From Actinomadura soli (GTDB lineage Bacteria; Actinomycetota; Actinomycetes; Streptosporangiales; Streptosporangiaceae): 32,910 bases of DNA. Within the stretch, counting starts at the first letter, position 1. Each line of letters starts with the position of its first letter. Shown here one piece after another: positions 23,805 to 31,116 of the stretch. The notes under the pieces are model-generated. The model was not told the DNA's origin. It ran no database searches and worked only from the letters and a program-made list of their open reading frames with translations. A program made the position numbers and the translations under genes. The DNA lies in NCBI RefSeq assembly GCF_005889715.1, contig NZ_VCKW01000074.1, positions 1 through 32,910 on the forward strand. The letters run 5' to 3'.

Positions 23805-25400
23805 ATGAACGTGCCAGACCTTGTCGTGAACCGGACCTCGGCCGGTGCGGACCCGCCCTGGGGCAGCATCGTGGAACTGCTGCGCGAGGCCGCGGCTCGC
23901 TTCGGGGACAGGGAGTTCCTGCGTTGTCCTGACGCCTCGCTGAGCTTCCGGCAGGTGGACGAGGACACCGACCGGCTGTGCGCCGCGATGACGGCCCACG
24001 GCGTCGGGCCGGGCGACCGTGTCGCGATCATGATGGACAACGTCTCGGGCTGGCCGCTCGGCTGGTTCTCGGTCCTCAAGGCGGGTGCGGTCGCGGTACC
24101 GGCCAACGCGCGCTACCGGGAGTCCGACCTCGAGTTCGTCCTCCGCGATTCGGGTGCGGTGATGGCGCTCGCCGGGCCGGAGCACGCCAAGTTGGTGCGC
24201 ACGGTGGGCGCCAGGGTCGAGACGGTGCGAGTGGTGCGGACCCTCCGCGAGTTGGCCGCCGAGGCGCCGCAGTCGCCGGGCGCGGGCGCGGAAGCGGCGG
24301 GGCCGGACCACTCTGAGATCGCGAACTTCCAGTACACCTCGGGAACCACTGGATTCCCGAAGGCGTGCATGCTCACGCATGACTACTGGATAAGGACCGC
24401 GTGGCTCGTCGCGATGGAGGCGGAGCTCCGCACCGACGACGTGGTCATCATGGCGCAGGCGTTCTCCTACATGGACCCGCAGTGGACCGCCCTGTTGTGC
24501 CTCATGGGGGGCCTGCCGCTCGTCGTTCTCCCACGGTTCTCGGCGTCTGGCTTCTGGCGTTCGGCCCGCGACCACGGGGCGACCATCACGTATCTCCTCG
24601 GGACCATGCCGATGCTGTTGTTCAGGCAGCCGCGCGCCCCGGAGGATCGGCGTAACCGGATGCGCCTGGTGCTGTGCTCCGGTATCCCGCCGGACATGCA
24701 CCGGTCGTTCGAGGACCGTTGGGGGGCGCCCTGGCGGGAGGTGTACGGGTCGACGGAGAGCGGACTCGACTTGATCGTCGCCCCGGACGCCGTGGACTCC
24801 GTCGGTAGCGGGGCGATCGGGGTTCCCCCGGACGGCAAGGAGGTCCGTGTGGTGGACGAGAACGGCGCGGCAGTTCCCAACGGTGAGGTCGGCGAGATCG
24901 TGGTCCGCGGCAAGCCCATGATGACGGGCTACTGGAACCACCCGGAGGCCACGGCTCACGCGTTCGGCGGCGGCTGGTTCCACACCGGCGACCTCGGTTA
25001 CCGGGACCCGCTGGGCAGGTTCCACCACGCAGGACGGATCAAGGACATCATCCGGCGCGGCGGGGAGAACATCTCGGCGGCGGAGGTCGAGAGTGTTCTG
25101 GCGCGGCATCCCGCCGTCCTGGCGGTCGCCCTGGTGCCGGTTCCGGACGAACTCTTCGGCGAGGTGCCGAAGGCGTTCGTCCAGATCCGTCCCGGCACCC
25201 CGCCCAGCACAGACACCGCCGAGAGCATTGTCGAGCACGCGCGGCGGCACCTGGCCCGCTTCAAGGTGCCCGCCTACCTGGAGTTCGTCGACGGCTTCGC
25301 CATGACGCCGTCGGCACGCGTCCAGAAGAGAGAACTGCTCGTCCCGGAGCGCGACCAGCGGTCCGGATCATACGAAATAGCAACCAGTTCATGGATATGA
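23805..25400 (+). CDS. ATP-dependent acyl-CoA ligase (CaiC-like, class I adenylating enzyme)
   Basis: A 531-residue AMP-forming ligase that activates a carboxylic acid to its CoA thioester. The P-loop is YTSGTTGFPKA (about 177-187), the A5 motif is YGSTESG (314-320), TGD is at 394-396, the hinge region is RIKDIIRRGGENIS (411-424), and the catalytic lysine is Lys508 in SARVQK. All are intact. The start has GGAG upstream. The N-terminal half resembles crotonobetaine/carnitine- and short-chain acid ligases more than long-chain ones. It is the first enzyme of the operon. The stop overlaps the candidate starts of the enoyl-CoA hydratase gene. Confidence 0.9.
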   Translation: MNVPDLVVNRTSAGADPPWGSIVELLREAAARFGDREFLRCPDASLSFRQVDEDTDRLCAAMTAHGVGPGDRVAIMMDNVSGWPLGWFSVLKAGAVAVPANARYRESDLEFVLRDSGAVMALAGPEHAKLVRTVGARVETVRVVRTLRELAAEAPQSPGAGAEAAGPDHSEIANFQYTSGTTGFPKACMLTHDYWIRTAWLVAMEAELRTDDVVIMAQAFSYMDPQWTALLCLMGGLPLVVLPRFSASGFWRSARDHGATITYLLGTMPMLLFRQPRAPEDRRNRMRLVLCSGIPPDMHRSFEDRWGAPWREVYGSTESGLDLIVAPDAVDSVGSGAIGVPPDGKEVRVVDENGAAVPNGEVGEIVVRGKPMMTGYWNHPEATAHAFGGGWFHTGDLGYRDPLGRFHHAGRIKDIIRRGGENISAAEVESVLARHPAVLAVALVPVPDELFGEVPKAFVQIRPGTPPSTDTAESIVEHARRHLARFKVPAYLEFVDGFAMTPSARVQKRELLVPERDQRSGSYEIATSSWI

Positions 25401-26194
25401 GGTACACGAGCGCGATGAATACCTGGGCGGGCACCTCCGATCACGTCGATGTCACCGTTCGGCTGGACGTCGCCGTCATCACCCTCAACCGTCCGGAGGT
25501 CCTCAACGCGCTCACCGCGCGAATGCGCAAGGACCTCGCGGCCGCCCTCCGCCACCACGGGAACGGCCAGACGGTTCGCGGCCTGGTCATCACCGGCGCC
25601 GGCCGCGCCTTCTCCGCGGGCGAGGATCTCCGCGAGGCGGCCCGCAGACCGAAGGGCGAGCTCGTCGCCGAAGTCGAGCTCTTCCACGACATCACCCGGG
25701 CCGCGCTGGAGACCCGGGTCCCCGTGGTCGCCGCGCTGAACGGCATCGCGGTCGGCGGTGCGGCCGAGATGACGCTGGGCTTCGACGCGCGCATCGGGAC
25801 ACCGGCCGCCGAGTACCTTTTTCCTGAGAACGACCTCGGGCTGGCCATATCGAACGCGGCGAGCCTTCTGCTGCCACGGCTCGTCGGGAACCGGGCCCTG
25901 CGGCTTGTCCTCGACTCCTCGCGGATCAACGCGCGGGACGCCCTGTCCCTGGGCCTGCTGGACGAGATCGCCGAGCCGCCGGACCTGACCGAGGCCGCGA
26001 TCGACCTCGTGCACCGGTGGACCCGTCCCCGGGCCTCCACGGCGGTGCATCTCCGGCTCCTGCGTCCCTCCCTCCAGGACGTTGAACGGGCCATCGCGGC
26101 GGAAACCATGGCCGTTCAGGTGCTGGAACGGGACGGGACCGCGCGCGCCGGGATCGACCGGTTCCTCGCGGCACGGAGCGGGGAGGCCCGATGA
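25397..26194 (+). CDS. enoyl-CoA hydratase/isomerase family protein
   Basis: A 265-residue crotonase-fold enzyme acting on the CoA ester made by the upstream ligase. The oxyanion-hole segments are ITGAGRAFSAGEDL and LNGIAVGGAAEMTLGFD, and the active-site region is AAEYLFPENDLGL, with a plausible catalytic Glu in PEN. The start is ambiguous: ATG 25391, ATG 25397 (ATGA overlap with the ligase stop) and ATG 25415 are in frame. I chose 25397 for the coupling, but 25415 gives the most family-like N-terminus. The C-terminus overlaps the SDR start by ATGA. Confidence 0.88.
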   Translation: MRYTSAMNTWAGTSDHVDVTVRLDVAVITLNRPEVLNALTARMRKDLAAALRHHGNGQTVRGLVITGAGRAFSAGEDLREAARRPKGELVAEVELFHDITRAALETRVPVVAALNGIAVGGAAEMTLGFDARIGTPAAEYLFPENDLGLAISNAASLLLPRLVGNRALRLVLDSSRINARDALSLGLLDEIAEPPDLTEAAIDLVHRWTRPRASTAVHLRLLRPSLQDVERAIAAETMAVQVLERDGTARAGIDRFLAARSGEAR

Positions 26195-27045
26195 ACCGGA
26201 CGAGCGGCACCCATCCCGGCCCCGGGACCGCCACGGGCGGACGCCTCGCGGGACGGGTCGCGATCATCACGGGCGGCAGCCGCGGAATCGGCCTGGCAAC
26301 GGCGCGCAGACTCGTCGCGGAGGGAGCGCGCGTCTGCGTCACCGGCCGCGACAAGGACACGCTCGACCTCGCGGTCGAAGACCTGGCAGGCGGGCAGCGG
26401 GAGCAGGCGGTCGCCGTGGCCGGCAGGGCCGAGGACACCGACCATCAACGGGAGACGGTCGAAGCCTGCCTGTCGGCATTCGGCCGCATCGACCTGCTGG
26501 TGAACAACGTCGGAATGAACCCGGCCATCGGTGCACTGATCGAACTGCCCCTGAGAACGGCGCGCAAGGTCGCCGACGTCAACGCCCTCGCGCCGCTCGC
26601 CTGGGCGCAGGCCGCCTACGGAGCATGGTTGAAGGACCACGGCGGGGCCATCGTCAACATCGCGTCGGTCGGCGGGCTGACGACCGTCCCAGGCATCGGG
26701 TTCTACGGCGCGAGCAAGGCGATGCTCTGCCATCTCACCCGGGAACTCGCCGTCGAACTCGCGCCGCGGATCCGGGTGAACGCCGTCGCACCCGCGGTCG
26801 TCAAGACCGACTTCGCCACCGCGCTCTACGCGGGACGGGAGGACGCCCTCGCGGCGAACTACCCGATGAGGCGGCTGGGCGTCCCCGCCGACGTCGCCGC
26901 GGCGGTCGCCTTCCTGCTCAGCGACGACGCCGGCTGGATCACCGGTCAGGTACTCGCGGTCGACGGCGGTATCACCGTGTCCGATACCGGCGCGACCACC
27001 GACGCGGACGAGCGCCGCGCACGCCTCGGACGGAGTGTCGGATGA
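26191..27045 (+). CDS. short-chain dehydrogenase/reductase
   Basis: A 284-residue classical SDR. The cofactor motif is TGGSRGIG (27-34), with NNVG at 105-108, the catalytic Ser159, and Tyr172/Lys176 in FYGASKA. The C-terminal PMRRLGVPADVAAAVAFLLSDDAGWITGQ is typical of FabG-like hydroxyacyl dehydrogenases. The residue after the second beta strand (TGRD) favours NADP(H). It would oxidise the hydroxyacyl-CoA formed by the hydratase. A 20-residue Gly/Thr-rich leader precedes the fold. It is coupled by ATGA to both neighbours. Confidence 0.92.
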   Translation: MNRTSGTHPGPGTATGGRLAGRVAIITGGSRGIGLATARRLVAEGARVCVTGRDKDTLDLAVEDLAGGQREQAVAVAGRAEDTDHQRETVEACLSAFGRIDLLVNNVGMNPAIGALIELPLRTARKVADVNALAPLAWAQAAYGAWLKDHGGAIVNIASVGGLTTVPGIGFYGASKAMLCHLTRELAVELAPRIRVNAVAPAVVKTDFATALYAGREDALAANYPMRRLGVPADVAAAVAFLLSDDAGWITGQVLAVDGGITVSDTGATTDADERRARLGRSVG

Positions 27046-28040
27046 AAGCCTGGCGCGTCCGCGCCCACGGGGAACCCGGCGAGGTCCTTCGCGCGGAGGA
27101 GAAGGAGTGTCCCCTCCCGGGGCCGCAGCAGATCCTAGTACGAGTCACCGCCGCGCCGGGAAACTTTCCAGACGCGATGCTGTGCCGCGGCGAATACCAG
27201 ATCAAGCCCCCGTTGCCGTTCACGCCGGGGGTGGAGCTGTGCGGCAGGGTGACCGCCGTCGGCGAGGGCGCCGGCCGCTTCGCCGTCGGCGACCGGGTCC
27301 TCGGACTCGCCGAGCTTCCGCACGGTTCGTTCGCCGAGTTCGCGCTCATGTCGGAGCATCGAGCCTTCCCGGCGCCGGAGTCGCTCGACGACGCCGAGTC
27401 GGCCGCCTTGACCCTCGGCTACCAGACGGGCTGGATGGGGCTGCATCGACGGGCGGGGCTCCGGCCAGGGGAGACGCTCCTCGTGCACGCCGCGGCCGGT
27501 GGGGTCGGCAGCGCTGCGGTGCAGCTCGGCAAGGCAGCGGGCGCGACCGTCGTCGCCGTCGTCGGCGGAGCGGTAAAGGCGGAGACGGCTCGGTGGCTCG
27601 GCGCCGACGTGGTGGTCGACCGCAGCACCGACGACTTCGTCGAGGCGGTGAAAACCGTGACGAACGGCCGCGGAGCTGATGTGATCTACGATCCGGTGGG
27701 CGGGGCCGCCTTCACGCGTTCCACCAAATGCATCGCCTTCGAAGGCCGCATCGTCATCGTCGGCTTCGCGGGAGGGATCATTCCCAGCCCTCGACTGAAC
27801 CACGCGCTGATCAAAAACTATTCCATTCTGGGGCTTCATTGGGGGCTCTACCACGAACGCGATCCGGCGGCTGTCCGGAAGGCTCACGAGGAATTGACCG
27901 TGCTCGCCGACCGCGGAAACGTCCGGCCTCTGATCAGCAAGCGTCTGGGCTTCTCCGCGGTCCCGGAGGCGATCACCCGGATCGCCGCAGGCGCCACGGT
28001 GGGCAGAGTGGTCTTCGACTCCTGGGAAGGTGCGGAATGA
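27042..28040 (+). CDS. MDR/zinc-independent quinone oxidoreductase-like enzyme 1
   Basis: A 332-residue medium-chain reductase of the NADPH:quinone oxidoreductase group. It has the N-terminal GroES-like fold (NFPDAMLCRGEYQ; PFTPGVELCGRV) and the Rossmann motif HAAAGGVGSAAVQLGKAAGA. The cysteine and histidine zinc ligands of alcohol dehydrogenases are absent, as expected for this group. The C-terminus reads VGRVVFD. Starts and stops overlap the neighbouring genes. Such enzymes reduce enones or enoyl-CoA esters with NADPH, so it could act as the reductase of the CoA pathway. Confidence 0.9.
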   Translation: MKAWRVRAHGEPGEVLRAEEKECPLPGPQQILVRVTAAPGNFPDAMLCRGEYQIKPPLPFTPGVELCGRVTAVGEGAGRFAVGDRVLGLAELPHGSFAEFALMSEHRAFPAPESLDDAESAALTLGYQTGWMGLHRRAGLRPGETLLVHAAAGGVGSAAVQLGKAAGATVVAVVGGAVKAETARWLGADVVVDRSTDDFVEAVKTVTNGRGADVIYDPVGGAAFTRSTKCIAFEGRIVIVGFAGGIIPSPRLNHALIKNYSILGLHWGLYHERDPAAVRKAHEELTVLADRGNVRPLISKRLGFSAVPEAITRIAAGATVGRVVFDSWEGAE

Positions 28041-28993
28041 AGGCGGTGGTCTTCTCCCGGTACGGCGGCCCGGAAGTGCTTGAGGTACGGGACGTCCCCG
28101 AGCCGAAACTGGGTCCGGAATCGGTTCTCGTAGATGTGCGGACCGTGTCGGTGAATCCGGTCGACTGGCAGATCGCGGCCGGGCATCTGGACAGCCGCTT
28201 CGATGTACGCTTCCCCGTCATTCCCGGCTGGGACGTCGCCGGCGTGGTGGCCGAGATCGGCCCCACGGTGACGGAGTTCGCGGTCGGTGACGAGGTGATC
28301 GGGTACGTACGGGAGGATTCCATCGGGCGCGGAACCTATGCCGAACGGGTCGCCGCGCCACTGCGCACCGTCGCCCGCAAGCCGATGAACCTCGGCTGGG
28401 AACAGGCGGCCGCGATGCCGATCGCCGGGCTCACCGCCTACCAGTCGCTCGTGCGCACGCTGCGGGTGGGGCCCGGCGACACCGTGCTCATCCAGGCTGC
28501 GGCAGGAGGCGTCGGTTCGTTCGCGGTGCAGATCGCCGTCGCCATGGGCGCGCGCGTCATCGGCAGCGCCTCTGATCGCAACCATGACTACCTCCGGCAG
28601 ATCGGTGCGGAACCCGTCGCCTACGGTCCCGGGCTCAACGAGTGCGTGCGAGCACTCACCCCGCAGGGAGTCACCGCGATTCTGGACATGTACGGAGGTC
28701 AGACGCTGACATCCTCGCTCGACCTGCTCAGCGACGAATCAAAGGGACGAGTCGTCTCGCTGACGAACGACGGAATCCTGGAACAGGGCGGGACATTTGT
28801 GTTCGCCCGCCCCAGCAAAGCCGACCTGGACCAACTCACTCGGATGGCGGAGAGCGGCGTGCTGACACCCGAGATCAGCACGGTCATGGACGTCACCGAT
28901 GCCGCCGAAGCCTTCCGGTTGAGTCAGACCGGACACGTACGCGGGAAGATCGTACTTCGGGTGATGGGCCGACTGTCGGCCGCAATCCACTGA
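28037..28993 (+). CDS. MDR/zinc-independent oxidoreductase-like enzyme 2
   Basis: A 318-residue enzyme of the same superfamily as its upstream neighbour, but distinctly different in sequence. It starts MKAVVFSRYGGPEVLEV and has VNPVDWQIAAGHL, PGWDVAGVVAEIG and the nucleotide-binding IQAAAGGVGSFAVQIAVAMGA; it ends in GHVRGKIVLRV. It lacks the zinc-binding residues. The ATG overlaps the preceding TGA. It is the last gene of the operon. Having two related reductases side by side suggests two different double bonds or carbonyls to be reduced, or an old duplication. Confidence 0.9.
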   Translation: MKAVVFSRYGGPEVLEVRDVPEPKLGPESVLVDVRTVSVNPVDWQIAAGHLDSRFDVRFPVIPGWDVAGVVAEIGPTVTEFAVGDEVIGYVREDSIGRGTYAERVAAPLRTVARKPMNLGWEQAAAMPIAGLTAYQSLVRTLRVGPGDTVLIQAAAGGVGSFAVQIAVAMGARVIGSASDRNHDYLRQIGAEPVAYGPGLNECVRALTPQGVTAILDMYGGQTLTSSLDLLSDESKGRVVSLTNDGILEQGGTFVFARPSKADLDQLTRMAESGVLTPEISTVMDVTDAAEAFRLSQTGHVRGKIVLRVMGRLSAAIH

Positions 28994-29005
28994 CGGAGCC
29001 CCTTT

Positions 29006-29209
29006 GTGTCCCGGGGCGCCGCGACGCGCCCGCCCTTCCGCGACCCGGCACTCGCGAACCAACCGTCGTTCTTCCCCGCCCTCCACGCATGTGCCGAGGG
29101 AGTGTCCGTCTTCACAGGAGAGACGTTTGGAGGTGTGGGCGCGACGGGGTCATGTACACCATGGCGGGCGTACGCCGGGGAATATAGCTGGAATCGCCTA
29201 AACCAATGA
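29006..29209 (+). CDS. small hypothetical protein (possible gene fragment)
   Basis: A 67-codon frame from GTG 29006, with GGAG seven bases upstream, just after the oxidoreductase. It contains FRDPALANQPSFFPALHACAE and GETFGGVGATGSCTPWRAY. Codon use has a high GC third position like real genes here, and its TGA overlaps the next ATG (ATGA at 29206-29209). I do not recognise a family. It could equally be the remains of a longer gene. Confidence 0.35.
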   Translation: MSRGAATRPPFRDPALANQPSFFPALHACAEGVSVFTGETFGGVGATGSCTPWRAYAGEYSWNRLNQ

Positions 29210-29520
29210 GGCCGGACCCCGAGGGCGATCGTCCACCACGTCCCGACGACCCGCTCGGGGCATTCCTGCACAGCCTACTCACCATGGAGCCGCTCTTCGC
29301 ACCCGGTGGAATGCGGATCATCGACACCGCGATCGGCACGGCTCCTGTGCCCGGCTGTAGCGGTATAGAGGACTGGCGCGAATGGTTCATGGTTGTCGAC
29401 GGGCATATCTCGACCGACTTTCTCGGCCACGATCCATATCCGCTCGCTGGACGTCGCGGCGACATCGTCCGGTTCACCGTCCGCCATCCCGCGCGCCGCC
29501 GTCCTCGCCCGCTCACTTGA
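29206..29520 (+). CDS. small hypothetical protein
   Basis: A 104-residue frame that is coding-like in codon use and composition: GAFLHSLLTMEPLFAP, then GIEDWREWFMVVDGH, then STDFLGHDPYPLAGRRGD. The acidic and aromatic middle is not low-complexity filler. The C-terminus (RHPARRRPRPLT) is suspiciously Arg/Pro-rich, which could mean a frameshift near 29490. It is coupled by ATGA to the small frame upstream. No family was recognised. Confidence 0.4.
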   Translation: MRPDPEGDRPPRPDDPLGAFLHSLLTMEPLFAPGGMRIIDTAIGTAPVPGCSGIEDWREWFMVVDGHISTDFLGHDPYPLAGRRGDIVRFTVRHPARRRPRPLT

Positions 29521-29621
29521 CGTCCTGCCCAGGGGGTCATCTCAGCCCCACTGAACGTACCGGCGACTTCCTGGCTTCAGTGCTCGTACGGCGACAGCGG
29601 TCAGAAGGCAAAGTGGAACAG

Positions 29622-29750
29622 ATGGTCATCTGCCCCACTTCGTCGCGAAGTGTCCGAGGGGGGACACGCACCAAATCCCCATATATCACTCTACCCCTGG
29701 GCGAGGTACCCCTAAACACTGCAGCCCTGGTCGACGAGGCAGAGGACTGA
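29622..29750 (+). CDS. possible 42-residue leader peptide before the DUF2637 gene
   Basis: ATG 29622 opens a 42-codon frame ending six bases before the DUF2637 start. It contains GGTRTKSPYITLPLGEVPLN and an acidic end. The first 15 codons overlap two mutually exclusive hairpins (29636-29652 and 29650-29667), so it may be a regulatory leader and not a functional protein. The ribosome binding site is poor. Low confidence. Confidence 0.3.
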   Translation: MVICPTSSRSVRGGTRTKSPYITLPLGEVPLNTAALVDEAED

Positions 29751-29755
29751 TCGCC

Positions 29756-30637
29756 GTGGCCAGGGCAGAGTTTTCCCTCGCAGACCGGGTGATTCGGTGG
29801 GCCTCCACGGCCAGCGTCATCGTGTTGGCCGGCATCGCCGCAGTGATCAGCTACAAGCACATGTACCACCTGGTGCTGCGGTACGGAGAAACGTCCTGGA
29901 CGGCGGCGCTGCTACCGGTAAGCGTGGACGGAATGATCGCGGTGGCCTCAATGTCGCTGCTGGTCGACTCCCGGCAGGGCCGCCGCAGCGGGCTACTCCC
30001 GTGGACGCTGCTCGTGCTCGGCAGCGCCGCCAGCCTGGCGGCCAACGTCGCCGTCGCAGAACCATCGGTGGTCGGCCGTCTCATCGCCGCCTGGCCGAGC
30101 TGCGCGCTGATCGGCGCCTACGAGCTGCTAATGAGACAGATCAGGCATACCGCCGCGGGGATACTTGTCGCGCGCGATAACACTGACCCAGGAGTTACAT
30201 CAGAGCTAGCACACAAAACCTCTGAGGAAGTTCATAGGATCTCTGCGGAAACTGACGACTCTTCCGAGAATTCTCAGCAGATTACCCGCCTTGCCCGGTC
30301 ACCCTCACAGGAGCTTCTGAGGAGGTCAGACTCCCAGCTCAGGAGCCTGGAGCAGTCTCACAGAGGCCACACGATTGACCTCATGCGTTATTCGGAGTCG
30401 ACCCAGACCCGTGATGTAGCCGCTGGCGTGCCAGCACGGCACCGCTCTCGTACAGAAAGAACGGGTGATGTGGACATTCAGCGCCGCGCGTCGCGGTGGG
30501 CGGTGGCCAACCGCACACCGGACGGCGATCTGCCACCAGGAAAGGCGATCGGCGGTCAGTTCGGGCGCAGCGAGCGCTGGGGACGGTTGGTCAAGCAGGC
30601 CGGCCGCGCTGGGAGACTCGACGCCGTCGCCTCATAA
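29756..30637 (+). CDS. DUF2637 membrane protein of actinomycete mobile elements
   Basis: A 293-residue protein. The N-terminal third has four hydrophobic helices (about residues 14-40, 48-70, 80-102 and 105-125), including the family-typical YKHMYHLVLRYG and LLPVSVDGMIAVASM. A polar Ser/Glu/Arg-rich linker (about 135-235) follows, and then a C-terminal module (about 237-293) with GKAIGGQFGRSERWGRLVKQAG that looks like a helix-turn-helix. The GTG start has GAGGA upstream. DUF2637 proteins are usually encoded beside FtsK/TraB-type transfer genes, replication initiators and integrases on integrative elements and plasmids; none of these genes is in this window. The linker has clearly lower GC and uses rarer codons than the surrounding operons, which is consistent with transfer. 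Confidence 0.85.
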   Translation: MARAEFSLADRVIRWASTASVIVLAGIAAVISYKHMYHLVLRYGETSWTAALLPVSVDGMIAVASMSLLVDSRQGRRSGLLPWTLLVLGSAASLAANVAVAEPSVVGRLIAAWPSCALIGAYELLMRQIRHTAAGILVARDNTDPGVTSELAHKTSEEVHRISAETDDSSENSQQITRLARSPSQELLRRSDSQLRSLEQSHRGHTIDLMRYSESTQTRDVAAGVPARHRSRTERTGDVDIQRRASRWAVANRTPDGDLPPGKAIGGQFGRSERWGRLVKQAGRAGRLDAVAS

Positions 30638-31054
30638 GGGCCGCCATATCGCCGATGGCCATCGCTCTCGCTACGTCGATGGGGGGACTCGGACTCGGGC
30701 CGACGCGACCAGATCACCCGTGCGCTCATCGCGCACCGAATCGCAACTTCCAATCGGCGGTCAGCGGGCCTGACGGCCACACCCGGCATGCCTGGGAGAT
30801 CAGACTCTGCGACGGTCCGGTCCGACTCGCGATCAAGGTGCGGGCCGTTGGCGCGGCACTCTCAGAGCGGACGGTTCATCGCGGGGCGAGGCATTGGTCG
30901 CCTCACCGGGGCCTGGGGTGCAACTGGAACTGTCGGGCTCTTGGCTGACGGTTCCCACACGAGTACCAGACGGTTCGGCGTCCGGGGGCGGCAGGCCGGG
31001 GATGCGTTGAGTCGCTTTCGAACCTGGCGCGGCACCTCTCGGTACGATGACGTT
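30638..31054. other. 417-base gap after the DUF2637 gene
   Basis: No gene is convincing. All frames are Arg/Gly-rich or interrupted. A short stretch, GGACTCGGACTCGGG, near 30685 recalls a tRNA T-arm but does not fold into a tRNA. No terminator with a T-run is evident. Confidence 0.5.
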
Positions 31055-31116
31055 GTGTCTATCGTCTGGGTCCGTCGCCACCAGTTCTCTACGTTCACCG
31101 ACGACGCGGGCAGTAG

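Noticed and set aside
30681-30695. tRNA-like GGACTCGGACTCGGG
   Set aside because: Resembles the T-arm end of a tRNA, but no acceptor stem or anticodon arm can be formed on either strand.
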